Shown here one piece after another: positions 8,675-15,021 of a DNA stretch of 17,362 nucleotides (positions are counted from its first letter, which is position 1; every line of letters starts with the position of its first letter). The DNA lies in contig CAMFTS010000016.1 in assembly GCA_945988915.1 (NCBI GenBank), forward strand, positions 1-17,362, given 5' to 3'. Source of the DNA: an uncultured Clostridia bacterium. Lineage in GTDB: Bacteria; Bacillota; Clostridia; Oscillospirales; Acutalibacteraceae. The notes beneath the pieces are model-generated. The model was given only the letters and a program-made list of their open reading frames with translations. It made no database searches and was not told where the DNA came from. A program made the translations under genes and the position numbers.

Positions 8675-8703
8675 TTGCAAAATTGCTGTAATTTATATAT
8701 AAT
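8675..8703 (+). promoter_or_regulatory. Strong sigma-A promoter upstream of tRNA-Thr
   Basis: TTGCAA (8675-8680), a 17-base spacer and a perfect TATAAT (8698-8703). The start near 8710 leaves a 5' leader of about 115 bases, which is long for a tRNA. I see no gene in 8710-8824. Confidence 0.65.
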
Positions 8704-8824
8704 AGTAAAGCAAAATAAATGTGTGTAAAGTGAATTTTGCTTGCACCGTTAAAATGCCGTGCATGACATTCAGAAAAAACGGCGAAATATCTGCTTTAAA
8801 ACGGCAGAAATAAAACAAATATTT

Positions 8825-8900
8825 GCTGGTATGGCTCAGTTGGTAGAGCAGCGCATTCGTAATGCGCAGGTCATCGGTTCAAGTCCGATTACCAGCTCCA
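8825..8900 (+). tRNA. tRNA-Thr (anticodon CGU), CCA encoded
   Basis: A full cloverleaf is readable. The acceptor stem is GCTGGTA (8825-8831) with TACCAGC (8890-8896). The D-arm is GCTC/GAGC with an AGTTGGTA loop. The anticodon stem GCGCA/TGCGC encloses TTCGTAA, giving anticodon CGT, which reads ACG threonine codons. The T-arm is ATCGG-TTCAAGT-CCGAT. The discriminator is T, and CCA is encoded at 8898-8900. Its last 25 bases recur exactly at 13303-13327 and, degenerately, at 13816-13851, marking this tRNA as an integration site. Confidence 0.97.
8876..8900 (+). repeat. Direct repeat copy 1 (tRNA 3' end; candidate attachment site)
   Basis: A 25-base segment from the T-loop GGTTC to the CCA end, identical to 13303-13327. 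A tRNA 3' end spanning the T-arm and acceptor strand is the classic target for tyrosine recombinases, which rebuild the tRNA on integration. Here the intact tRNA keeps this copy. Confidence 0.8.
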
Positions 8901-8904
8901 AAAT

Positions 8905-8951
8905 TAGCAGGTGTTCTCAACGCTTTTTGTTGAGAACACCTGCTATTGTTA
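8905..8951 (+). terminator. Terminator immediately after tRNA-Thr
   Basis: A perfect 17-bp stem: 8905-8921 pairs with 8929-8945 (inner part GTTCTCAAC/GTTGAGAAC) around a GCTTTTT loop. The downstream T-tract is weak (TTGTTAT). If the island hypothesis is right, this hairpin belongs to the element, and the original tRNA terminator is the one at 13329-13360. Confidence 0.75.
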
Positions 8952-9066
8952 TAAAGTTGTGGACTGTCTTGAATTTATTAAAAATACAAAGTTGTTATGT
9001 TACTATTTCTTGCTTTGTTCAGCAAGCCATTACAACACATGAAAAAGCAGATTGGCTCATTAATAG

Positions 9067-9195
9067 TTCTATGAAAATGTTCAAGTGTTTTCTAAAATCT
9101 ACATAAAAGAACAAATAATTGTTAAAGCCAATATTATACCATATGAGCAGGTTGTAGGTTTTAATCCAACTATTCTTCAAGATAGATGTTACTGA
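9067..9195 (+). pseudogene. Possible coding remnant inside the tRNA-linked island
   Basis: A 42-codon stretch without its own start reads as a protein-like sequence (Y-E-N-V-Q-V-F-S-K-I-Y-I-K-E-Q, then N-I-I-P-Y-E-Q-V-V-G-F-N-P) and ends at a TGA. An open stretch just upstream in another frame ends in H-E-K-A-D-W-L-I-N-S-S, and could be the preceding part separated by a frameshift near 9066. I do not recognise the family. The rest of 8952-9251 shows no gene. An SD-like GGAGG follows the M4 peptidase stop on the minus strand, but no start codon is properly spaced from it. Confidence 0.3.
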
Positions 9196-9251
9196 ATAGC
9201 ACTCAGCAAATCTGTCATTTATATTGAACAAATCCTTTTGGTATAGACCTC

Positions 9252-12200
9252 CTACTCATACTTTGCTCTTGAAAAGCAGTTGTTAGATCCACCGATATAA
9301 ATTTTATCTTGCTTTTTATCGTATTTCAGCTCTGTTAAACCGGGAATTTGCATTGCAGAATGAACATCCTGCACCAATTGAGCAGTACAATCATCCACAA
9401 GATTTATCGTTCCGCTGTCAAGATTTGTTCGAGAAACGAGCATTTTTTTACTAGCAAGGACAACTCTGTTTTCTTCCCATTTACCGTTATCAAAAATTCG
9501 ATATTCTCTATTTCCTGTTTCATCAATCCATACTCCCGATATATGGGCTAATAAATCCCCTGATGTATTGTAATCATGCATAATTATACCATCTCTGTAA
9601 TATTTCGTACCATTTAGCATTAACACGCCCGTATCGGTCATATACCAAAAATATTCGTCATGGTCATGATCTTTGTGGAATTCATCAAACGACAAGTCGC
9701 TCCAAGTATATCGATTGGTTGTCCAAGGGAAAGAGATTGTTAGTGTTTTGTCTTCGGATATTGTATAATTTCCCGGTTGCTGTTTTTGAGACGACCAATA
9801 TGCTGTTCCGTCCTCCGTAAATTCATATGTTGAGGTAGAGTCAAACCCTTCCCAGTAACCGATAATACTTTTTCTAAGTTGTTCAGCGGTCTGATTGCCT
9901 ACATAAGAATCTTTTTTATTTTCTGTGTTGTTATTTGTTATTTCGGATTGCGAGTTTTCATTTCGAGATTTATCAACAATAGAAGTAAACGACCATTGTC
10001 TCTTTCCACTAATACTTTTAAGTTCACAAACAATTTCAAAGGTACCCTCGTATGTTAAGTTATCACCCTTTGAAATTAAATCATATTTTATGGTATAGAT
10101 GTTATTTGCATCAACGCTCTTGTTTTTAATTACAGGATATACACCAACGTCGCCGCCATCACCACAGGAAAAATAATAATAGTTCTCAAAATAGTAAACT
10201 AAGCAATTTTCGCCATTCATAATAGTAGCATTTAATCTGTCAGGAGAAATATTGAAAACGTTTTTAATTATCCAATCGATTTCATCAGCTAGAACCTTTC
10301 CGTATCTATAAAAATCGCCGAATTTATTTAACGGGTCATGTTCCGCCTCTGGTGAGTCTTTAAAACAACCATTAGTTGCATCAACATATACAGCCTCCTT
10401 ACCGTATATGTATTCATATAAAGGTACTGTGGTATAAGGACCTAACATCTCTGACAGAACTGTTTCATATGCCTGCGGATCAGTTGCAGAGTATTCAAAC
10501 GGATAACCACAAATATCAATGTTCTTTAAAAGTAGTGTAAGCTCTTCAAAATCATCTTCATCTGCAATCAATCTTTTGGGTTGTTGTTCTTTGTTGAGTA
10601 TTACTGTAGTGATCTCGTTAAAATCCGTGTATACAGTAATCTTATCGATTGCCTTTTCATCATTGCCGTCAACCTTTAATTCCATTTTTATTGATTCATT
10701 AATATCAGACAAATTATCAATTATTTCAACTATATATATTCCATTATCAAGTTTAAAATGTTCTCCTATATCCGGCGAAAGAGAATTAAAAATAGTTTCT
10801 TCGACTAAATTCATTTTCTCAGTATCATATTCAAGGGGAAAAGCAAAAAAGCTGTTAGGACACTTGTATATTTTTATTTTTGCTTCTAAGTCTTTTTTAC
10901 CTTCCGGATTAAGAACAAGAAGATCGAAATCATTTTTTACGGTTTTAAAATAAGTAAATACATTATTAGAAATTCCTACCGCTTCAAATGCTTGCGAAAC
11001 GGCACTATACTGTTCTTCTGTTAATTCACCGTTTTCTTTCATTATTCTTGCAGATAATTCCACCGCATTTCTTAACTGAGAAAAGGTTGCATCTGACTGC
11101 AAAACAAATAAAGCCTTATACCAGATTTTTGCGAGCGTTTCGGTATCTATTTTCTGGCTTTCCGTTCCGTCAATGCCAATATTCATTAAATATGCCGTGT
11201 GAGAAATAACAGTGCTGTTATTATGAACATGACCATGGTCATTTTTGCTGTTACCCTCTTTATCTAATTTATCTTCGGTGGTTTTCCAATTCTTTCCTTC
11301 ATATATCTCGGGATTTTTTGTTTTAAGAGGTTCTTTTATATTTCTGTTTCCATTAATCCAATCACAGTTGTTGTTCATTTTACCGTCTGCATAATCTTCC
11401 ACTATTTCGCCGAAAATATCGGAATATCCTTCCATAATAGCACCGGACTTACCTTCATAGCTCATATTGCTAATCATAAATTCCACTGAATGTGTATACT
11501 CATGAGCAATTAAATCCACACTCAGATTTGAGTGCTTCCCAAAGCTAATTAAAGATCCCACAGAAGCATATGCGTTATTGCCGTTATCGTAATTATCGTT
11601 ATACGATGCAAAGATTAAACCGTTTTGGTCATCAAAACCGCTTCTGTCCAACTTTTCATAATAAAAGTCATATGTTAAAGCCACATTGTCCATTAATTGT
11701 GTTGCAGATGAATCAAAACCGTCAACAACGTTAGCTTTAACTACAGAAATATTATCGTTTACAATATATTCAATCTCACATTTGCCCCAGTAATTAGAAA
11801 AAATATTCTGACGCTTATCTTTGTTTTTACCGGTGTAAAAAATTCGCTGATATTTGCCATCTTCAACCGGTAAAAAATCTGTCTTTTCTAATTTTTTACC
11901 ATTAGAATTCAGTATTCTGATATTTCTTTTTGAATCGTACAAAGAATATGTACCGTCCGCTTCCTGATACGGATAGTTTTTTTCAGATGCCGTGTATGTT
12001 ATGCATAAGCGGTCAACAACATCACCTGTTTTTATATCAGTAAAAACAAGATACTCTTCACCTTCTATACTTTCGCATAATACCGTGCATATTTTAGACG
12101 GGTTCAAGCCATAAACTACGGTATTATCTTTATCAATTTTATCTAAATCATATTTTTGAACATCTTCAATTTTTACGAAATTTCCCGTAAGTGCCAAAGC

Positions 12201-12662
12201 AGTGCCGTCCCCGTCAGCTGCAACGACAATATCTCTTCCGTACACAGGAATGCCGTTATAATACTGCCCAAATCTATAATATGTATCACTGTCTACGGTA
12301 TTTGTACTGCTGATTTTTAACTCATCATCAGCGTTTTCTATACCGATAACACCCTCAACAGATTTTATTGCCTCAAGTGCTGATTTTTCATCGGTTACGC
12401 ATACATCTGTAAAGCCTTCCGTAAAAGATATGTAATTGCTATCAAGGTCTGTAAGATTATCAGTATGATTTTTAAAAAAGTATAATCCGCCGACGGTTCC
12501 GCTGATTAGCAATGCAACAATGCATACACATGCGATTACAGTCTTGGCCTTTTTGCTTAAACTTTTACGGGCATTCTGCTTTTTAGGAAGTATTTCTGCA
12601 CCGCAATTGGGGCAAAATTCCACCTGGTTTTTTAGCTTTTTTCCGCACTTACTACATTTCAT
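9252..12662 (-). CDS. Membrane-anchored zinc-ribbon M4 (thermolysin-family) metallopeptidase
   Basis: 1136 residues. Domains in order: a zinc ribbon with C3, C6, C17 and C20; a basic linker and one membrane helix (about 41-63); an FTP/PepSY-like propeptide region (about 85-165); an M4 catalytic domain; an unrecognised middle region (about 600-925); and a C-terminal part with two lipocalin-like blocks starting at G-Y-W-E-G and G-V-W-I-D-E. Zinc ligands H387 and H391 (H-E-Y-T-H, catalytic E388) and E411 (E-G-Y-S-D-I-F-G-E) have exactly the thermolysin spacing of 24. H480 in V-H-N-N-S matches thermolysin His231. The active site is therefore complete and should face outside, with the ribbon inside. 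GGAGGT at 12675-12670 lies 7 bases before ATG 12662, so an in-frame ATG 54 bases upstream is rejected. The gene lies between the two exact tRNA 3'-end repeats. Substrate unknown. Confidence 0.85.
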   Translation of the reverse strand: MKCSKCGKKLKNQVEFCPNCGAEILPKKQNARKSLSKKAKTVIACVCIVALLISGTVGGLYFFKNHTDNLTDLDSNYISFTEGFTDVCVTDEKSALEAIKSVEGVIGIENADDELKISSTNTVDSDTYYRFGQYYNGIPVYGRDIVVAADGDGTALALTGNFVKIEDVQKYDLDKIDKDNTVVYGLNPSKICTVLCESIEGEEYLVFTDIKTGDVVDRLCITYTASEKNYPYQEADGTYSLYDSKRNIRILNSNGKKLEKTDFLPVEDGKYQRIFYTGKNKDKRQNIFSNYWGKCEIEYIVNDNISVVKANVVDGFDSSATQLMDNVALTYDFYYEKLDRSGFDDQNGLIFASYNDNYDNGNNAYASVGSLISFGKHSNLSVDLIAHEYTHSVEFMISNMSYEGKSGAIMEGYSDIFGEIVEDYADGKMNNNCDWINGNRNIKEPLKTKNPEIYEGKNWKTTEDKLDKEGNSKNDHGHVHNNSTVISHTAYLMNIGIDGTESQKIDTETLAKIWYKALFVLQSDATFSQLRNAVELSARIMKENGELTEEQYSAVSQAFEAVGISNNVFTYFKTVKNDFDLLVLNPEGKKDLEAKIKIYKCPNSFFAFPLEYDTEKMNLVEETIFNSLSPDIGEHFKLDNGIYIVEIIDNLSDINESIKMELKVDGNDEKAIDKITVYTDFNEITTVILNKEQQPKRLIADEDDFEELTLLLKNIDICGYPFEYSATDPQAYETVLSEMLGPYTTVPLYEYIYGKEAVYVDATNGCFKDSPEAEHDPLNKFGDFYRYGKVLADEIDWIIKNVFNISPDRLNATIMNGENCLVYYFENYYYFSCGDGGDVGVYPVIKNKSVDANNIYTIKYDLISKGDNLTYEGTFEIVCELKSISGKRQWSFTSIVDKSRNENSQSEITNNNTENKKDSYVGNQTAEQLRKSIIGYWEGFDSTSTYEFTEDGTAYWSSQKQQPGNYTISEDKTLTISFPWTTNRYTWSDLSFDEFHKDHDHDEYFWYMTDTGVLMLNGTKYYRDGIIMHDYNTSGDLLAHISGVWIDETGNREYRIFDNGKWEENRVVLASKKMLVSRTNLDSGTINLVDDCTAQLVQDVHSAMQIPGLTELKYDKKQDKIYIGGSNNCFSRAKYE

Positions 12663-12751
12663 TTTATCTACCTCCGCAATGATTTTAAATAAAAAGCTGT
12701 AAAACTCAAAAGCCAATGTTTTCGCCGGCTTTCATTTTGTTATCTTTTCGA

Positions 12752-13140
12752 TCATTCATAAGTTCCTTCGCTTACGACACGGTCTTTTGATAAGTTGCTT
12801 TTATTAGCTATATTACTGTGCTCATCACCACTACCTACGGTTATGATTTCGTATGTAAAATCGAACACTCTGATATTTTTATCATTTTTATTATACAATA
12901 TCTTAATTGCTGTTTCCGTTGTCATCGTAAATATGTTTTATGATAAACTCGTCATCCTAGTTAATATTGACTATGGATGTAATATGACCATTAGATCTTG
13001 TAGATGTATTCTTTGTACTTGCTTTCTCACCGTCAGACTCATACACAATATCAGTTTGCTTAGCAATTACACTTAATATCTTTCTGGTTATATAAGAGCG
13101 CTAATGTTCCAATGATTACTAATACATATGTAATTTTATC
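12752..13140 (-). pseudogene. Decayed gene for a membrane-anchored or secreted protein upstream of the M4 peptidase
   Basis: Three minus-strand frames join into one protein-like sequence. The first carries a hydrophobic stretch (T-Y-V-L-V-I-I-G-T-L-A-L-L-Y) and stops at 13060. The second (13100-12903) reads D-I-V-Y-E-S-D-G-E, then an in-frame TAG at 12957, then I-I-K-H-I-Y-D-D-N-G-N-S. The third continues I-K-I-L-Y-N-K-N-D-K-N-I-R-V-F-D-F and ends in a TGA at 12752. Each change needs a single-base skip. The Y-D-D-N-G-N-x-x-K pattern suggests beta-hairpin repeats, but I name no family. The last piece could be a 57-residue frame from ATG 12925. The 5' end is uncertain. It lies 90 bases upstream of the M4 gene in the same direction. 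The plus strand here has open frames, but they look like mirrors of this relic. Confidence 0.5.
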
Positions 13141-13219
13141 GCAAGTCGGCGTATTTAGCAAGATTTTCAGCGAGAAAAAAATATGGTTTTTACGGGAATT
13201 GTCGAAATTCAAACAAAAT

Positions 13220-13260
13220 AACCAAGCTTTCTCAATAGTTGAATTTGAAAAGGTTTGGTT
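13220..13260. repeat. Imperfect inverted repeat near the island's right end
   Basis: AACCAA (13220-13225) and TTGGTT (13255-13260) with further partial pairing inside (CTTTCTC against GAAAAGG). No clear T-tract follows directly. It lies between the decayed gene and the duplicated tRNA end. The rest of 13141-13302 holds nothing I can identify. Confidence 0.35.
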
Positions 13261-13302
13261 TATTATGCCTGTTTTAAACCTTCGTTTGTTTCGGCACTGA
13301 TA

Positions 13303-13327
13303 GGTTCAAGTCCGATTACCAGCTCCA
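13303..13327 (+). repeat. Direct repeat copy 2: exact tRNA-Thr 3' end (candidate attachment site)
   Basis: 25 bases identical to 8876-8900, from GGTTC through the acceptor strand to CCA. Sequence upstream of it does not resemble a tRNA. A perfect UUCG terminator follows 1 base later, so this looks like the displaced tail of the tRNA gene after an insertion. Confidence 0.85.
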
Positions 13328-13328
13328 T

Positions 13329-13360
13329 GAAAAAAGCACTTCTTCGGAAGTGCTTTTTTC
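13329..13360 (+). terminator. UUCG-loop terminator, probably the original tRNA-Thr terminator
   Basis: A perfect 14-bp stem, GAAAAAAGCACTTC (13329-13342) with GAAGTGCTTTTTTC (13347-13360), closed by a C(UUCG)G tetraloop. The A-run and T-run make it bidirectional. Confidence 0.9.
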
Positions 13361-13508
13361 AATGAAATTCGCCTGCGGCGAGTGAAATATCCTGCGGATA
13401 TGAAATAGCCAGCGCTATGAAATATTTGCTTCGCAAATATTATGGGCGAATTTCACTTCATATTTTGTCGTTAGACAAAATACTTCATAATCGCAAGATT
13501 ATTTCATT
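13361..13508. mobile_element. Composite palindromic element of six hairpins (MITE-like repeat)
   Basis: Short perfect hairpins sit in series: 13369-13381, 13387-13401, 13405-13418, 13421-13441, 13461-13482 and 13487-13502 (the last with a GCAA loop). Left-half spacers read TGAAA or TGAA, and right-half spacers read the complement, TTCA. The ends are AATGAAAT (13361-13368) and ATTTCATT (13501-13508), an 8-bp terminal inverted repeat. TGAAATTCGCC (13363-13373) also pairs with GGCGAATTTCA (13445-13455), an alternative outer stem. There is no coding capacity. It abuts the UUCG terminator. Similar TGAAAT-spaced hairpin strings may occur elsewhere in gut Clostridia, but that is an impression I cannot verify here. 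Confidence 0.65.
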
Positions 13509-13568
13509 ATATTCCAATTGAGCATTAGATTGGTTAAAATGCTAGGTTCAAAAAGGTGCACGAATCTC

Positions 13569-13603
13569 AAAAGAGCAGGTTAGAAAACCTGCTCTTTTCT
13601 TTT
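13569..13603 (+). terminator. Orphan rho-independent terminator
   Basis: A perfect 13-bp stem, AAAAGAGCAGGTT (13569-13581) with AACCTGCTCTTTT (13586-13598), an AGAA loop and then TTCTTTTG. No intact gene lies directly upstream, so it is probably the tail of a lost transcription unit. The A-run on the other side lets it act in both directions. Confidence 0.75.
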
Positions 13604-13675
13604 GCCAAATTGTCTCAACCGCCCTTAAAATCGTGCATTATCAAAAGCCGAGATAACCTGAATGGTAGTTAAGCT

Positions 13676-13712
13676 TTGTTGAGGTCAGTTAAAAAAGCCT
13701 AAACCTCAACAA
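13676..13712. repeat. 10-bp inverted repeat upstream of the macro-domain promoter
   Basis: TTGTTGAGGT (13676-13685) and ACCTCAACAA (13703-13712) are perfectly complementary across a 17-base AT-rich loop. No T-tract follows. It lies 26 bases upstream of the -35 box, a position suited to a regulator site, though a relic hairpin is equally possible. Confidence 0.45.
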
Positions 13713-13738
13713 TACTCATTCCGTATTTATTCAGATAG

Positions 13739-13767
13739 TTGAAAATAACTATTACTTATGTTATTAT
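13739..13767 (+). promoter_or_regulatory. Sigma-A promoter of the macro-domain gene
   Basis: TTGAAA (13739-13744), a 17-base spacer and TATTAT (13762-13767). The start near 13774 gives a leader of about 115 bases that contains the degenerate tRNA-end copy. Confidence 0.6.
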
Positions 13768-13815
13768 CGTTTTGAAAAACAAGATAGATGGTACAGTTAA
13801 GAACATTTCTTATAT

Positions 13816-13851
13816 AGGTCATCGGTTCAAGCTCGATTATCAGCTACAAAA
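13816..13851 (+). repeat. Direct repeat copy 3: degenerate tRNA-Thr 3' end
   Basis: Matches tRNA-Thr 8868-8903 at 32 of 36 positions, with a perfect 16-base block AGGTCATCGGTTCAAG at the 5' side. Differences lie in the T-arm and acceptor strand, and the CCA-adjacent C is changed to A. It extends further 5' into the tRNA than copy 2. It looks like an older attachment-site relic. Confidence 0.7.
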
Positions 13852-13889
13852 AGATATTCAAAAAATCAGTGTTTTTTATGAGGTGAATT

Positions 13890-14930
13890 ATGCCATTACA
13901 GATTATTAGAAATGATATAACAAAGGTTGAGTGTGATGCGATAGTCAATGCCGCTAACTCTACGCTTTTAGGCGGCGGAGGTGTTGACGGTGCTATCCAT
14001 AAGGCCGCAGGCAGAGGATTACTTCTTGAATGTATGAAATTAGGCGGCTGCAAGGTAGGACAGGCTAAAATAACTAAAGGATATAACCTGCCCTGTAAAT
14101 ATGTAATACATACCGTTGGCCCTAAATGGAAGGGCGGTAACAATAACGAGCGTGAACTACTCGAAAGCTGTTATAAAAGCTCTCTTGATCTTGCAAGGGA
14201 AAATAATTGCGAGTCTATTGCTTTTCCGCTTATATCAAGCGGTGTTTACGGCTATCCGATGGATGAAGCCTTTAAGGTTGCAGTTGAAACTGTTGCAGAA
14301 TTTTTAATGCATAATGATATGCTTGTATATATCGTTGTTTACAATAAAAACGCCCTTGCCACAAGCAGTAAGCTGTTGACGGATATTGCGCAGTACATAG
14401 ATGATAACTATGTTGCAGAGCATTCTCAGTATTACAACCGGCGAACAAATAATATCGACGAAAGTATGCCTTTGCCTCAGACAAGATTTCTCGCTGATGA
14501 AGAGGACTGTTGTTCTTGTACGGAAGCACCGATGATGTCACAGCCTTCATTTGAGGATGCCGCCGACCTTAGCGATATTGTCATTACTCTTGATGAAAGC
14601 TTTTCTCAAATGCTTCTCAGAAAAATTGATGAAAAAGGTATGACAGACATTGAATGCTACAAAAAAGCTAATATTGACAGAAAGCTTTTTTCTAAAATAC
14701 GCTCAAATCCTGACTACAAACCCAGTAAACCTACTGTTATTGCCTTTTGCGTTGCATTAGAGCTAAGCCTTGCGGAAACTAACGAAATGCTTATGAAGGC
14801 CGGCTTTGCCCTTTCTCACAGTAACAAGTTTGATGTAATTATCGAGTATTTTATTAAGAGAGAAAATTACAATATCTTTGAAATTAACGAGGCACTCTTT
14901 GCCTTTGACCAAAGTCTGCTTGGTGCATAA
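13890..14930 (+). CDS. Macro-domain (ADP-ribose-binding) protein fused to a C-terminal XRE-like helical domain
   Basis: 346 residues. The macro domain covers about 1-165: N-A-A-N-S (20-24), the G-G-G-G-V-D-G-A-I-H loop (28-37) and P-L-I-S-S-G-V-Y-G-Y-P (113-123) are the ADP-ribose loops of MacroD/YmdB-type hydrolases. N23 and D33 align with catalytic residues of O-acetyl-ADP-ribose deacetylases, so activity on ADP-ribosyl substrates is plausible. A low-complexity linker with a C-C-S-C patch (about 170-225) leads to a helical region (230-346) with Y-K-K-A-N-I-D-R-K-L-F-S-K-I and P-S-K-P-T-V-I-A-F, resembling the two core helices of Cro/C1-type HTH folds. DNA binding is inferred. SD AGGTG at 13881-13885 precedes the ATG. 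The vWA gene follows after 91 bases. Confidence 0.87.
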   Translation: MPLQIIRNDITKVECDAIVNAANSTLLGGGGVDGAIHKAAGRGLLLECMKLGGCKVGQAKITKGYNLPCKYVIHTVGPKWKGGNNNERELLESCYKSSLDLARENNCESIAFPLISSGVYGYPMDEAFKVAVETVAEFLMHNDMLVYIVVYNKNALATSSKLLTDIAQYIDDNYVAEHSQYYNRRTNNIDESMPLPQTRFLADEEDCCSCTEAPMMSQPSFEDAADLSDIVITLDESFSQMLLRKIDEKGMTDIECYKKANIDRKLFSKIRSNPDYKPSKPTVIAFCVALELSLAETNEMLMKAGFALSHSNKFDVIIEYFIKRENYNIFEINEALFAFDQSLLGA

Positions 14931-14960
14931 TGTCGCTTTCAAGGCGACCAAATGAAAATG

Positions 14961-15018
14961 AAAATCTCCTATAATGATGTTGTCAGTTGAAAGACAAATT
15001 ATCATTAAAGGAGATTTT
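14961..15018 (+). promoter_or_regulatory. Long inverted repeat covering the vWA gene's ribosome binding site
   Basis: AAAATCTCCT (14961-14970) pairs with AGGAGATTTT (15009-15018), TAATGAT (14972-14978) with ATCATTA (15001-15007), and TTGTC (14980-14984) with GACAA (14993-14997). That is 22 pairs, one A/A mismatch, a small internal bulge and an 8-base loop. The right arm contains the AAAGGAG Shine-Dalgarno sequence (15007-15013). The left arm contains TATAAT (14970-14975), without an obvious -35 box. It could hide the SD in a readthrough mRNA, or be a DNA operator. Confidence 0.65.
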
Positions 15019-15021
15019 ATT

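Noticed and set aside
8759..9106. A 115-codon plus-strand frame
   Set aside because: It runs straight through the tRNA-Thr gene and its terminator, so the frame as a whole cannot be a gene. Only its tail may be part of a relic.
10519..10953. A 144-codon plus-strand frame rich in serine and isoleucine
   Set aside because: A shadow of the M4 peptidase gene on the opposite strand.
12682..12709. A promoter for the M4 peptidase (TTGAGT, 16-base spacer, TAAAAT on the minus strand)
   Set aside because: Transcription would begin at the ribosome binding site itself, leaving no usable leader. The gene is more likely read from further upstream.
12795..13076. A 93-codon plus-strand frame with hydrophobic character
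   Set aside because: It has no SD and is antisense to a coherent decayed minus-strand coding sequence. Its hydrophobicity looks like a mirror effect.
13112..13300. A 62-codon plus-strand frame ending at the duplicated tRNA end
   Set aside because: No SD and no recognisable protein character. It overlaps the remnant and an imperfect inverted repeat.
13361..13508. A CRISPR array
   Set aside because: The units are different hairpins with 4-7 base spacers, not identical repeats with 30-40 base spacers, and no cas genes are present.
13541..13565. A fourth tRNA-like fragment (GGTTCA followed by GGTGCACGA)
   Set aside because: Only GGTTCAA is shared with the T-loop. There is no pairing arm or acceptor match to any tRNA visible here.
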